Assembly (NCBI GenBank): GCA_013203845.1
Contig: JABMPE010000216.1
Span: 1-56,064, forward strand
Direction of reading: 5' to 3'
From: Rhodopirellula sp.
GTDB taxonomy: Bacteria > Planctomycetota > Planctomycetia > Planctomycetales > Planctomycetaceae
Length of the DNA stretch: 56,064 nucleotides
Below the pieces are notes generated by a model. It did not search any database. It worked only from the letters and a program-made list of their open reading frames with translations, and was not told where the DNA came from. This document shows, piece after piece, positions 17,961-27,277 of this stretch. Within the stretch, counting starts at the first letter, position 1. Each line of letters starts with the position of its first letter. The translations under genes were made by a program, and so were the position numbers.

Positions 17961-18527
17961 ATGTCAGAATTGCCGCACAGTCACGAACTGTTGTCTCGAT
18001 CCGAAAGCCGCCTTTTGATCGTCGACATGCAGGAAAAAATCCTGCCAGTCATCAATGGTCACGAAGCAATCACCGCCAACTGTCTGAAGTTGATCGACGC
18101 CGCGAAGATTCTGAACGTTCCAACGACTGCCACCGAGCAGTATCCGAAGGGGCTTGGGTCAACGATCGCAGCCATCGCCGAACAGTTGCCTGATCGACCC
18201 GAGAAGATCGAATTCAGTTGCCTCAACTGCCTCGACTGGAGCGCGTCGGCAGGCGATCCCGAAGGCCGTTTCAAGATCGTTGTGGCGGGAATTGAGTCTC
18301 ACGTTTGTGTTCTGCAAACCGTGCTCGATCTGTTGTCTCAGGGATTCCGGGTGTTCGTCGTCGCTGATGCCGTCGGCAGTCGCAAACTGTTGGACCGCGA
18401 AATCGCACTGCAAAGAATGACTTCATCGGGAGCCGTCATTACCACGACAGAGTCCGTACTTTTTGAGTGGTGTGAGCGAGCGGGAACTCCCGAGTTCAAG
18501 GAAATCAGCCGGCTGGTCAGAGACTGA
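17961..18527 (+). CDS. Isochorismatase-family hydrolase
   Basis: A 188-residue cysteine hydrolase of the isochorismatase-like fold. The expected Asp-Lys-Cys triad is visible: D in LLIVDMQEK (about residue 20), K in PEKIEFSC (about 74) and C in GIESHVCV (about 113). The cis-peptide region before the Cys (AGIESHVC) is canonical. Members hydrolyse isochorismate, nicotinamide or N-carbamoyl compounds; the sequence resembles the YcaC-like/ribonuclease-named group without assigned substrate. The start ATG lies 3 bases after the vsr stop, with GGAATAAG as ribosome binding site, so the genes are co-translated or tightly coupled. Confidence 0.88.
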   Translation: MSELPHSHELLSRSESRLLIVDMQEKILPVINGHEAITANCLKLIDAAKILNVPTTATEQYPKGLGSTIAAIAEQLPDRPEKIEFSCLNCLDWSASAGDPEGRFKIVVAGIESHVCVLQTVLDLLSQGFRVFVVADAVGSRKLLDREIALQRMTSSGAVITTTESVLFEWCERAGTPEFKEISRLVRD

Positions 18528-18615
18528 TCAGCGGCCTATGCTCCGCCGCAGATTTCGTGGTCAACTGTTCGAGACTATCAAGTATTCGAGAATCGCTCGC
18601 AGAGAGAAATAACTC

Positions 18616-19602
18616 ATGTCGGGATACAACGTTTTTGGAGTAGGTAACGCTCTGGTCGATGTTCAAACGCAGGTTTCAGATGAGACTTTGATCGAACTTG
18701 ATTTTGCGAAAGGCATCATGACGCTGGTCGACGAGCAGACTCAGCAACGCGTGCTGACTCGGCTCGAAGGATCGAACCTGAATCGTTGCGCGGGTGGCTC
18801 AGCGGCGAACACGATTATTGGAATCGCAGAATTCGGCGGCACCGCCGCTTACGCCGGCAAGGTCGCGAATGATGAAATCGGTGAATTCTTTCTGAAGGAT
18901 CTGCGGGAGCTGGGTGTCACGATCGAGGTTCCGCAAAGTAGCGGACAAAGCGGAACCTGTGTCGTCCTGATTTCCGAAGACGCTCAGCGAACGATGCTCA
19001 CCAACCTGGCTGTGTCGGGGACGCTTTCTCCCGAAGACATCGATGAAAACGAAATCCGCAAAGCCGAATGGATCTATATCGAAGGCTACCTCTTCGCCGG
19101 TGATTCATCGAAGGCCGCCGCCCGGAAAGCGATCGACATTGCGGTCAAACACGGAGTTAAAGTTTCGTTAACCGTTTCCGATCCATTCCTGATTCAGATG
19201 TGCCGCGATGAATTCTGGGAACTGATTGAAGGTCCAGTCGACCTTCTGTTCTGCAATCTGGAAGAAGCTCGCAGTCTGACGAAGAAGCATGACCCCGCTG
19301 ACTGCGCTCAGGAAATTCATCAGCACGCCGCTGCCGTCGCCTTGACGCTGGGTGAAGACGGCTCGCTGTTGATGGAAGGCAACCGGCTGATTCCGATCGA
19401 AGGAATTCCTATCAAAGCCGTTGACACGACCGGAGCGGGAGACATGTATGCTGCGGGGATCCTCTACGGAATTACCAACGGACTGTCGTGGAAGCAGGCC
19501 GGGCACCTGGCGTCACACGCCGCTGCACGAGTTGTCAGTCAGCTCGGCGCTCGGCTGGAAAAACCGTTCACGCCAGAGGAAATTCAGTCGTTGATTTCAT
19601 AG
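18616..19602 (+). CDS. PfkB-family sugar/nucleoside kinase (adenosine-kinase-like)
   Basis: A 328-residue kinase of the PfkB/ribokinase family. The N-terminal signature [18 protein letters not shown] (about 56-73) and the C-terminal [16 protein letters not shown] (about 272-287), containing the catalytic Asp and the anion hole, are both intact. The [17 protein letters not shown] start is typical of the bacterial adenosine kinase-like branch (COG0524), which phosphorylates adenosine or a sugar with ATP. AGAGAGAAATAA precedes the ATG. It is the last gene of the hisC-vsr-isochorismatase run and is followed by a strong terminator. Confidence 0.88.
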   Translation: MSGYNVFGVGNALVDVQTQVSDETLIELDFAKGIMTLVDEQTQQRVLTRLEGSNLNRCAGGSAANTIIGIAEFGGTAAYAGKVANDEIGEFFLKDLRELGVTIEVPQSSGQSGTCVVLISEDAQRTMLTNLAVSGTLSPEDIDENEIRKAEWIYIEGYLFAGDSSKAAARKAIDIAVKHGVKVSLTVSDPFLIQMCRDEFWELIEGPVDLLFCNLEEARSLTKKHDPADCAQEIHQHAAAVALTLGEDGSLLMEGNRLIPIEGIPIKAVDTTGAGDMYAAGILYGITNGLSWKQAGHLASHAAARVVSQLGARLEKPFTPEEIQSLIS

Positions 19603-19766
19603 GCCGATTGTTTCTTCAGATATCCGCAATTTCTGAAAGTTTGAGTGAGAGACTGCAACTCGGCACGTAATTCAGTAATACTGCGTCCGCAGCCGGTCGC
19701 TTGTGCCGTTTTAAGCGTTGGCCCGCGCGCGAAGTGGCATTGGCCGGCTGCATCCTCAATTGACGT

Positions 19767-19802
19767 AAAAAGCCCGACCTGTACAGGTCGGGCTTTCTTC
19801 TT
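19767..19802 (+). terminator. Strong Rho-independent terminator, probably bidirectional
   Basis: A perfect 24-base palindrome centred on GTAC (AGCCCGACCTGTACAGGTCG plus GGCT, 19771-19794) is flanked by AAAA on the left and TTTCTTCTTT on the right. It lies between the convergent kinase gene and the NHL gene and could serve both. Confidence 0.9.
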
Positions 19803-19864
19803 TGAATAGCGATGAACGGTCGAGCGTTGCATCGTACCTGATTCAACGCCGACTCGACTTTGCC

Positions 19865-21010
19865 CTACTCGGCAAGCAATCGTCGAACACGGTGTGCCTC
19901 GCTGTCGCCTATGTAGACGTTGCCGCTTCGATCAACGTAAACACCATGTGGTCGCGCCATGCGACATTTCAGCGGGTCACCGTCCGGACCATCGCCGCGT
20001 TTTCCGTCACCGACAATTACATCGAGTGTTCCACTGGCCGCACGAATGACCCGAATGGAATGGCTCTCCGTGTCGGCCAGGTAAACATCGCCGTTTGGTC
20101 CGATGGCGATTCCTTTCGGTCCCGAGAGGGTAGCCAGTTTTGCGGGACCGCCGTTTCCCGTGAATCCATTCTTCCCCGTTCCTGCGAGATGGTGCAGCGT
20201 CTTCTTCTGGAGATCGATTCGATACACCGCGTTGCCTTCGCGCAGGGCCAGATACAGGCTGTGCTTTCCGTCAAAATCCAAAGCACGAGGTCCGTTCAGC
20301 GGCGTTCCTATTAATGGCGCACCATCAGGAGTTGGCTTTCGGGCTCCCGTTCCACTGAAGGTGTCGATGACTCCTGACTTGAGATTCACGATTCGGATCC
20401 GGTGATTGCCGATATCGCAGATGTAGAGGTTTCCCTCATTATCGAGAGTGATGGAATGTGGTCGGTTCAATGTTGCTTTCGTGGCGGCACCACCATCGCC
20501 TGAGAAGCCCGTTTCACCGGTTCCGGCGACAGTTGAAATGATTCCCGACTTTGCATCGACTCGCCGAACGACGTTGTTTTTCATTTCGACGAAAAACATG
20601 TTTCCTGCGCTGTCAAACCGAACCTCGTAAGGCTCGTTCAATTCCGCTTCCGTTGCCGACCCTCCATCGCCGGAGTAACCCTTGTTGCCATTGCCGGCGA
20701 CGATGGTGATCCTGCCCGTTACTTCGTCGAGTCGTCTCACCACATGCGTCGCGATCTCGCAAATATAGAGCGCTCCATCCGGTCCCTTCGCGAGGCCATA
20801 CGGTTCCCCGACCGGCGTTTCTTTTGCAATTTGTTCGCCGCGTTCGAGTCCAGACACGCCGGTTCCGGCGATCGTTACGACATCGCCCGCCGATACGGAA
20901 TCAGCGTCGAATCCGAAGCCAACGCAACCAGCGACAACCATGCTGGCCATGATCGGAAATCGTCGAAGAATGGTTCGACACGCGAAGAACGAAGCAAGCG
21001 AGTGTGACAT
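19865..21010 (-). CDS. Secreted NHL-repeat beta-propeller protein
   Basis: A 381-residue exported protein. The N-terminus has a long signal sequence (basic MSHSLASFFACRTILRRF, then hydrophobic MASMVVAGCVGFGF). Six or so NHL repeats follow, each of the form GPDGALYICEIATHVVRRLD / DNEGNLYICDIGNHRIRIV / GPNGDVYLADTESHSIRVI, with GTG-x-x-G-x-S/T-GDGG loops between them (VAGTGETGFSGDGG). NHL propellers bind proteins, RNA or small ligands; none can be named here. A Cys in the signal region (VVAGC) might act as a lipobox, but it lies rather deep. The start ATG at 21010 has AAGGAAAAGG upstream; a longer frame begins 9 codons earlier. Confidence 0.85.
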   Translation of the reverse strand: MSHSLASFFACRTILRRFPIMASMVVAGCVGFGFDADSVSAGDVVTIAGTGVSGLERGEQIAKETPVGEPYGLAKGPDGALYICEIATHVVRRLDEVTGRITIVAGNGNKGYSGDGGSATEAELNEPYEVRFDSAGNMFFVEMKNNVVRRVDAKSGIISTVAGTGETGFSGDGGAATKATLNRPHSITLDNEGNLYICDIGNHRIRIVNLKSGVIDTFSGTGARKPTPDGAPLIGTPLNGPRALDFDGKHSLYLALREGNAVYRIDLQKKTLHHLAGTGKNGFTGNGGPAKLATLSGPKGIAIGPNGDVYLADTESHSIRVIRAASGTLDVIVGDGKRGDGPDGDPLKCRMARPHGVYVDRSGNVYIGDSEAHRVRRLLAE

Positions 21011-21370
21011 CAACCTTTTCCTTTGTTGAGGACTCAACGACAGACTTTAGATCACAAAACACGGGACCGCCGCGATCACACACTTTAGCAGCGAGTGTTT
21101 CCGCAGGGCACCTTCGAGAGTTCCGCATCGCCAGGAGCGGGAGAACTTGCGAACTCCCACGCGTCACTGACCGGCGTGCTCGCCAACAGAGATCAGTTTT
21201 TCCGAACTCGCATCTTCCCGACTTGTTTCTTTTCAACGAACTTGCCCGCAGACCAGGTTCGTGATAATCCATGAATCCCGTGTGGTCGTGGTGTTGAGAA
21301 ACCGCTGAAACCCGATCATGGCAACTCGCAAAAGCAACTGGTCAACTGCCGGCTGGAGTCTCTTGAGCAA
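21011..21370. other. Divergent intergenic region
   Basis: About 360 bases between the NHL gene and pgpA, holding both promoters. Frames here show no family resemblance, and I found no hairpin or RNA gene. Confidence 0.4.
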
Positions 21371-21877
21371 ATGGGCGAGACAGATCGTCATCCTCTGGTT
21401 GATCGTTTCTCGATCGCGTTGGGAACGGGTCTGGGCATCGGCTTTGCGTCATTCGCTCCAGGAACGTTTGGCAGTTTACTGGGTCCGCCTCTCGTGTGGG
21501 GAGTTCTCCAGGCCGGACTGCCAACTCTCGCCGTACTGAGTATTGCCGTCGTCTTTATCGCGATTGGAATTCCCGTCTGTACGGCGGCCTCTGCCGCTCT
21601 GGGAACGCACGATCCCGGACAGGTCGTGTACGACGAGATTGCCGCGTTCTGGATCGTTTTCCTTCCGCACATCCTCCTGGGAAGGCCGATCGGCTGGCTC
21701 GCGGCGATTGCCGGCTTCGCCTTCTTCCGAGTCTTCGACATTGCAAAGCCGTGGCCCGTCAACCGGCTGGAGAAGCTGCCTGATGGTTTGGGGATTATGA
21801 CAGACGATCTGGCCGCCGGACTTTATGCCGCAGCTGGCCTGTTTATTCTGGAAGAAGCCATCGCCCGGTATCTTTAA
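21371..21877 (+). CDS. pgpA: Phosphatidylglycerophosphatase A
   Basis: A 168-residue integral membrane enzyme that removes phosphate from phosphatidylglycerophosphate to give phosphatidylglycerol. The family signature is complete: FGSLLGPPLVWG after the start, DPGQVVYDEIAAFW (the DPxxVVxDExxG-type acidic motif) and FRVFDIAKPWPVNRLEKLPDGLGIMTDDLAAGLYA near the end. The acidic residues are the presumed metal ligands. Three to four hydrophobic segments fit the family. The start codon has GGAG about ten bases upstream. The next gene follows after about 97 bases on the same strand. Confidence 0.93.
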   Translation: MGETDRHPLVDRFSIALGTGLGIGFASFAPGTFGSLLGPPLVWGVLQAGLPTLAVLSIAVVFIAIGIPVCTAASAALGTHDPGQVVYDEIAAFWIVFLPHILLGRPIGWLAAIAGFAFFRVFDIAKPWPVNRLEKLPDGLGIMTDDLAAGLYAAAGLFILEEAIARYL

Positions 21878-21974
21878 CTGGTTTTTACGGTCGATTCGGT
21901 CCGTCGTCGCGGTACCATGCCAATCGCGGTTTTCGATCTTCGATCGGAACATGCCCGACCGGAGGCTGATGACA

Positions 21975-23285
21975 ATGCAGACGAGACAGACATACTGGCG
22001 ATCGACGGCTCGAATAGCCGCCACTCTCTGCGCGGCGTGCGTGATGTTGTGGTCTCGTGTGGCGAGTGCTGACATCGTCTATCTGAAAACCGGCGGTGTC
22101 CTGCGCGGCGTCATCGAGTCCGCAGAAAATACGGACGACTCCGTAACGATCACTCTGCTTTCCGGCGCAGAAGTCGAGTTGCCCGTCGAGCACGTTTCCA
22201 ACCAGCAGCGTCGCCCCTTGAAATTCGAAGAGTATGAAGTTCGCGCGGAGTCGCTACCTGACACGCTGGAGGCGCATTGGGAACTCGCAGAATGGTGCCG
22301 CGAGCAGAAGCTGGACGAGCAACGGGAGATCCACCTGGAGATTGTCCTCGCGATTGACCCCGAGCATCGACAGGCTCATTACGGACTGCGTCACACGTTC
22401 TATCGCGAAAAGTGGATGACTCGCGATGAGTACGAAGAGGCACGAGTTGCCGAGGGCTTTGTTAAGTACAACGGAAAGTGGATTTCGGCAGAGAAACTCG
22501 AAGCCGTCAGGAACGACGACGCTGCTTCGCAGGCCGAACGCGAGTGGTACGCCAAAGTTCGAGTCTGGCTGAACTGGGCCACGGGAAATCATGCTCAACG
22601 CGCGGCCGATGGACTCAGCAATCTGCGAGGAATTAACGATCCCACTGCGATTTCCGCGCTCGTTCAGTTTCTCGGAAAGAATTCACGAGCTGATATCCGT
22701 CGCGCGTTTATCGAAATCGTCGGAAAGATCGAAGGGCCAGGTCCGATCGTGCCGCTGGCCACGTTGTCTGTGCGAGAGGACGTTCGCGAACTTCGCGAGC
22801 TGGCTCTGTCGATGATCGCCGAGCCTTATTATGAGCAGGCTCGGCTGATCGTGATCGACGAACTTCGTGACCGAAACAATATCGTCGTTCGCCGCGCTGG
22901 AACGGTGCTGGCAAAAATCGGCAACGAAACGTCCGTGCCCGCGCTGATGCGAGCACTCGTCACGACCCACAGTTACAAAGTTCGAGTACCCGTGCAGGGC
23001 TACAGTTTCGGTGTTGATGGATCGATTCCCAGCGGAACGGGACTGCCACCAGAGATCGCGGCTGGGCTGCGAACGGGAGTCTACGACAGTGTTCAGGTCG
23101 TGCCACTGCTCGGCGCAGCGCGAGCGACAAAACTGATTTCGGTGGCCGTCAGCCGGGAAAACGCGGAAGTGCTGATGGCTCTGCGCGAGATCACCGGACG
23201 CAATTTCGGTTTCGACGAGAACGCCTGGGAACGCTGGTGGAACGTTGACCGCAACCAGACGACGCTTGCTCCTGATTTGCCGTAG
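21975..23285 (+). CDS. Secreted HEAT-repeat protein
   Basis: A 436-residue protein with a signal peptide (RIAATLCAACVMLWSRVASA, cleavage probably after VASA). It begins with a short SH3/Sm-like beta module seen often in planctomycetes (DIVYLKTGGVLRGVIES ... VELPVEHV), then a helical region with TPR/HEAT character (ISALVQFLGKNSRADIRRAF, DRNNIVVRRAGTVLAKIGNE). The C-terminus (FDENAWERWW) recurs in related proteins. No enzyme motif was seen; it is probably a periplasmic binding or scaffold protein. The start at 21975 is fixed by GGAGG nine bases upstream (21961-21965); ATGs at 21951 and 21969 fit worse. Confidence 0.8.
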   Translation: MQTRQTYWRSTARIAATLCAACVMLWSRVASADIVYLKTGGVLRGVIESAENTDDSVTITLLSGAEVELPVEHVSNQQRRPLKFEEYEVRAESLPDTLEAHWELAEWCREQKLDEQREIHLEIVLAIDPEHRQAHYGLRHTFYREKWMTRDEYEEARVAEGFVKYNGKWISAEKLEAVRNDDAASQAEREWYAKVRVWLNWATGNHAQRAADGLSNLRGINDPTAISALVQFLGKNSRADIRRAFIEIVGKIEGPGPIVPLATLSVREDVRELRELALSMIAEPYYEQARLIVIDELRDRNNIVVRRAGTVLAKIGNETSVPALMRALVTTHSYKVRVPVQGYSFGVDGSIPSGTGLPPEIAAGLRTGVYDSVQVVPLLGAARATKLISVAVSRENAEVLMALREITGRNFGFDENAWERWWNVDRNQTTLAPDLP

Positions 23286-23365
23286 GGTATGACAAGCGAA
23301 GCGCAGGTGTACCATTTGTGGCAGACATTCCGAGTGGTGTGCTTGCCCTGCGCTTGTCAATACCC
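23285..23365. repeat. Dispersed palindromic repeat, copy 1
   Basis: An 81-base imperfect palindrome: GGGTATGACAAGCGAAGCGC at the left end is matched by CCTGCGCTTGTCAATACCC at the right. The left arm carries an extra AAGCG. The loop side begins GTACCATT. A second copy lies at 31936-32015. It fills the gap between convergent genes. Confidence 0.75.
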
Positions 23366-23378
23366 TTCAAAAGAGCGA

Positions 23379-25361
23379 TTAACTGTCGGTGATCACTCGG
23401 CATTCAGGCAGGCTGGATAGAAACAGCCGACCGTAAGGTTTGGTGCGGACTCGCGGGTCGAGAATCACGACCTGGCCGGTGTCCTGACTGGAGCGGATCA
23501 AACGGCCAAAGCCCTGCTTGAGTTTGATGATCGCTTCGGGAACCTGGTACTCCATGAATGGATTTCCGCCGCGGGCACGGATCGACTCCACGCGAGCTTC
23601 CAGCAGCGGCTGATCGGGCACGCTGAAGGGCAGCTTTGTGATGATCACGTTTTGAAGCGCGTCGCCCGGCACGTCGACTCCCTGCCAGAAACTGTCCGCG
23701 CCGAACAGAACCGCCGCGGGTTCATTGCGAAACTTCTCCAGCATCTGCGATCTCGGAAGTCCGTCGCCCTGGCAGTAAAGTGCAATGTTCTGTTCGGCAA
23801 ACCACGAACTGAGTCTTGCCGCACAGTTTTTGAGCGTTCGATAACTGGTGAATAAGACAAACGCGCGACCGGCAGTTTCCAGAACGTGCCGCTTGATGGC
23901 TTCACAAAGCGCTGATTCGAATTCAGCAGGCTTCGTTGTCGGGTCGGGCATGCGGTCGCGAATGATCAGTTTCACCTGACGCTGGTAGTCGAATGGGCTG
24001 CCAAGTTTTTTTTCAATCGCCTTTGTCAGTCCCAATCGACTCTTGAAGAAATCGAAGTTTTCCTCGCCGATGGCGAGCGTGGCACTGGCCAGCACAACCG
24101 TTTTTTTAACGTTGAACAGTTCGTCACGAAGAACAGGTCCGACTTCAATCGGGCAGGAGACCAGGCGGGTTGATTCGCGACGGCCGGACGTGGTTTCGAT
24201 CCAGAAAACGGAATCGTCTTCAGTCTGTGAAATCCACGAATCGACCGACATGGCCAGCATGCTGCAACGTTCGGATGCCGCTTTCAGCTCGACACGTTTT
24301 TCCTCCGCCTCGATGGCTTCGGACTCCTGCGCAAGCCGAATGCCCAGCTGACGAAGCGCGGGTGTGAGTTCGTTGGGAATCTCAACGGGGCCTCGAACTC
24401 GCCCATTCGTCGGGCACTTTGATTGACGCCAGTTTCGCAACGCGACGAAGAAATCCGAGTGGTACTCGCGAAGCCGGATCACCGCCTTCTGGCAGTCTGT
24501 CAGGTGGTGCGCGACAAGCAGCCCTTTGTTGGTTCGGTCGTTGTAAAGTCGGTTCAACAGGTATTCGACCTGTCCGCTGGATGCGGAGATGCCGAGATGG
24601 TCTCCGGCAACACCTTCGATTGTGTGCGCTTCGTCGAGAATTGCGATGTCGTAGTCAGGAAGGATCGCGGCTCCATCGCGACGCAGAGCGAGATCCGAGA
24701 AAAACAGAGCATGATTGACAACCAGAATGTCCGCATTCCAGATTCGTCGACGAGCCTGGAAGTAGTAGCAATCCTGGTAAAAATCGCAGTGCTTGCCGAG
24801 ACAGTTACCGTGTTCGCTTTGCACCTCTTCCCACACCGAGGGCATCGGTCGAAAGTCCAGGTCAGAACGGCTTCCGTCCTTTGTTGTTTTCGACCACTCA
24901 ACGACATCCTCAAGCTGGCGCATTTCTTCGGGGCGGGCGTACAGCGAATCGGAACGCTCGATTGCGCCGAACATGCGGCGGAGACTGATGTAATTGGATC
25001 GGCCCTTGACGAGGACCGACGAGAACTCGACCGGCAGCACGGAATTCAGAAACGGCAGATCGCGATGAAACAGTTGCTCCTGCAGGCTGATTGTGTGAGT
25101 GGAAATCACGATTCGTTTGCGTGGCTGTTTATCGTCTTTCTTCTCGCCCTGATCACGAGTCGCGTGCAGAATGGCGGGAACCAGATACGCGAAACTTTTG
25201 CCGACTCCGGTTCCAGCTTCGACGATCAGATGCGACTCTTCGGCAATCGCCTGCTCCACGGCCGCGGCCATCTCCAGCTGTTGAGGGCGACTCTCGTAAC
25301 GTTCCAGCCGTTGCGCAATGCGACCGTCGTCTCCAAGAATCGATTGCGCATCGAGTTCCAT
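23379..25361 (-). CDS. DinG/Rad3-type ATP-dependent DNA helicase
   Basis: A 660-residue superfamily 2 helicase of the XPD/DinG group. Walker A is EAGTGVGKSFAYLVPAIL (about 47-64) and the DEAH box is IAILDEAHTIEG. Between them lie four Cys residues of the iron-sulphur cluster type (HGNCLGKHCDFYQDCYYFQ plus neighbours). The C-terminal motor half has FGADSFWQGVDVPGDAL and QGFGRLIRSSQDTGQVVILDPR (motifs V-VI). Members unwind 5'-3' and resolve R-loops, D-loops or quadruplexes. The start at ATG 25361 is two bases after the stop of the upstream FHA-GAF-PP2C gene, so the two are co-transcribed. A symbol is withheld because DinG and YoaA cannot be told apart by eye. Confidence 0.9.
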   Translation of the reverse strand: MELDAQSILGDDGRIAQRLERYESRPQQLEMAAAVEQAIAEESHLIVEAGTGVGKSFAYLVPAILHATRDQGEKKDDKQPRKRIVISTHTISLQEQLFHRDLPFLNSVLPVEFSSVLVKGRSNYISLRRMFGAIERSDSLYARPEEMRQLEDVVEWSKTTKDGSRSDLDFRPMPSVWEEVQSEHGNCLGKHCDFYQDCYYFQARRRIWNADILVVNHALFFSDLALRRDGAAILPDYDIAILDEAHTIEGVAGDHLGISASSGQVEYLLNRLYNDRTNKGLLVAHHLTDCQKAVIRLREYHSDFFVALRNWRQSKCPTNGRVRGPVEIPNELTPALRQLGIRLAQESEAIEAEEKRVELKAASERCSMLAMSVDSWISQTEDDSVFWIETTSGRRESTRLVSCPIEVGPVLRDELFNVKKTVVLASATLAIGEENFDFFKSRLGLTKAIEKKLGSPFDYQRQVKLIIRDRMPDPTTKPAEFESALCEAIKRHVLETAGRAFVLFTSYRTLKNCAARLSSWFAEQNIALYCQGDGLPRSQMLEKFRNEPAAVLFGADSFWQGVDVPGDALQNVIITKLPFSVPDQPLLEARVESIRARGGNPFMEYQVPEAIIKLKQGFGRLIRSSQDTGQVVILDPRVRTKPYGRLFLSSLPECRVITDS

Positions 25362-25363
25362 TA

Positions 25364-27082
25364 TCAGGGAACTCGCTGAAACGCAACGATGCACAGGTCG
25401 TCGCTTTGTGCCTGCCCGGCGGCGAACTTGTTGACATCTTCGACCGTCGCTTTGACCAGAGCGTCGACTTCCAGCGGGCCACTTTTGATGAAGGCCTGCA
25501 GTCGTTTGCTGCCGTAGATCTCGCGATTCAACTTCATGGCCTCTGTCACGCCGTCCGTGTACATCACCCAGGTATCACCCTTCTTGAGCGGGTGAACAGA
25601 CTGCACGAAAGCCTGATCCGGAATAATGCCGAGCGGCAAGCCGGTATCGTCGCCGTCAATCTGCTCGACATTTCCTTCCAGATCACGCGCGATGGGCGGA
25701 AGGTGCCCGGCACTCACCAGCACAATCTCGTGCTTTTTCGGATCCAGGACGGCCATCGCGCAGGTGATGAATCGATGTCCTAAACCGCTGGTGGCAATCT
25801 CAGAATTCAAACCCGACATCGCTTCGGCCGGAGACTTCTTCGTTAACAGATGATATCTCGCGGCCGAGTAAAGCCGTGCCATCAGAAGGGCCGCCGGAAC
25901 ACCTTTGCCGGCAACGTCCGCGACAGTAATCGCGATGCGTCCATCTGTCAGTTCGATGTAATCGTAGTAGTCTCCGCCAACATGCTGAGCGGCTTCGTAG
26001 AAATCGGCAAAGTCATAATCTTTGACGTCGGGCGGTTTGTTCGGCAGAAAGCCGATCTGCACCTGCATCGCGATTTCCAGGTCGCGCTCCAGATTCTGTT
26101 GATTAATGAGTGTCTGGTGCATGTTCGCGTTTTCGATGGCGAGCGTGCACTGGGTCGCAATGTTCACCAGAAGGTCGAGGTCGTCTTCTGTGAACTTGGA
26201 CCGCAGATCGAACGTTGTGATCTGTATGACACCGAGTCGCTGTCCTGATTGCGTAATCAGTGGAGCACACATCATCGATCGGATTTGCAGGCCAGCCAGA
26301 CTTTCGCTGCTGACAAACCGGCTGTCTTCACTGGCATCGGCACTGAGAATCGCTTCTCCTGCCCGCATCGCACGATTTACGATCGTCCGACTGACGGACA
26401 TCGAATCATCGTCTTTTCGACGGTTTCGACAGGCACGTATTTGCGGCTCGTCGTCATGCTCTTCCTTCAGCAGGACGAACGCCTGATCGGCCTGCGGAAA
26501 GATTTGAAACAACGCGTCAAGAATCGATGGCAGCACGTCGTCTATATTCAGCACGTTGCTGAGGTGCTTGCCGATTTCCAGAATCGCTCGCAGCTTGACT
26601 TCCGGTTTCACGCTCAGCCGAACGCCTGAACCCGATCGAGCGTCAATTCGAGAAATGATTGACGAACGCTCCTCAGAATCGTCTGCATCAGGATTAATGG
26701 GAACGTCGATATTGGCGGTCGCCGTGATCGCATTCCTGTTGATCTTTTTTGGCTTAACGTACGCGGTGTCGTCGCTGAGTTCCGCATTACTGCTGTCATC
26801 GTGAAACGAGTAGGTGTATTCACAGACGCGAACGATGTCGCTTTCCTTCAGCAGAGTGGGCTCAGTGACGTCAGATTCGTTGACCTGAGTTCCGTTTCGA
26901 CTCCGCAGGTCCTTGACGTAGTAGCTACCGTGCAACTGCACGATCTGAGCGTGCTGACGGCTGACGGCTCCATCTTCAAGAATCACCGCGCAGCTGGGGT
27001 GTCGACCGAAAACGATGCGATCACCTTCCAGCGGGATGACCTTTCCCGCATCTTCGCCGGTTAGAACCTTCAGATGTGCCAC
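25364..27082 (-). CDS. FHA-GAF-PP2C (SpoIIE-type) serine/threonine phosphatase
   Basis: A 572-residue signalling protein with three domains. The FHA domain (about 1-95) has GRHPSCAVILEDGAVSRQHA and DLRSRNGTQVN, so it should bind phosphothreonine peptides. The GAF domain (about 165-325) runs through LAGLQIRSMMCAPLI. The SpoIIE/RsbU PP2C domain (about 350-565) has GGDYYDYIEL, VADVAGKGVPAALLMAR and DTWVMYTDGVTEAMK, including the metal-binding Asps. Family members dephosphorylate anti-anti-sigma factors or similar proteins. There is no membrane segment. The start is GTG at 27082 after AGCAGGGG; the frame is open 38 codons further, but that part is low-complexity and unlike the family. It is the first gene of a pair with the DinG helicase. 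Confidence 0.9.
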   Translation of the reverse strand: MAHLKVLTGEDAGKVIPLEGDRIVFGRHPSCAVILEDGAVSRQHAQIVQLHGSYYVKDLRSRNGTQVNESDVTEPTLLKESDIVRVCEYTYSFHDDSSNAELSDDTAYVKPKKINRNAITATANIDVPINPDADDSEERSSIISRIDARSGSGVRLSVKPEVKLRAILEIGKHLSNVLNIDDVLPSILDALFQIFPQADQAFVLLKEEHDDEPQIRACRNRRKDDDSMSVSRTIVNRAMRAGEAILSADASEDSRFVSSESLAGLQIRSMMCAPLITQSGQRLGVIQITTFDLRSKFTEDDLDLLVNIATQCTLAIENANMHQTLINQQNLERDLEIAMQVQIGFLPNKPPDVKDYDFADFYEAAQHVGGDYYDYIELTDGRIAITVADVAGKGVPAALLMARLYSAARYHLLTKKSPAEAMSGLNSEIATSGLGHRFITCAMAVLDPKKHEIVLVSAGHLPPIARDLEGNVEQIDGDDTGLPLGIIPDQAFVQSVHPLKKGDTWVMYTDGVTEAMKLNREIYGSKRLQAFIKSGPLEVDALVKATVEDVNKFAAGQAQSDDLCIVAFQRVP

Positions 27083-27277
27083 ATTGGCCCCTGCTAAGCA
27101 CTTGGGAAACGGACTGCCACGGTCTCGCGACTTAGAGAGCGGCGACGATTCTAGTAATGTGGCGGCAGTCCGGCAACGTGCGGCCCCTGTCGCCACTGCC
27201 TGTCAGGAGTAATGCCCTGCTCTTGGCGACGTTCTGTTTATTTTCAGAACAGACGGACAGATTCGCCGTCGAGCAGG

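Noticed and set aside
24423-25379. 318-codon + strand frame opposite the DinG helicase gene
   Set aside because: Antisense shadow; the helicase motifs are on the other strand.
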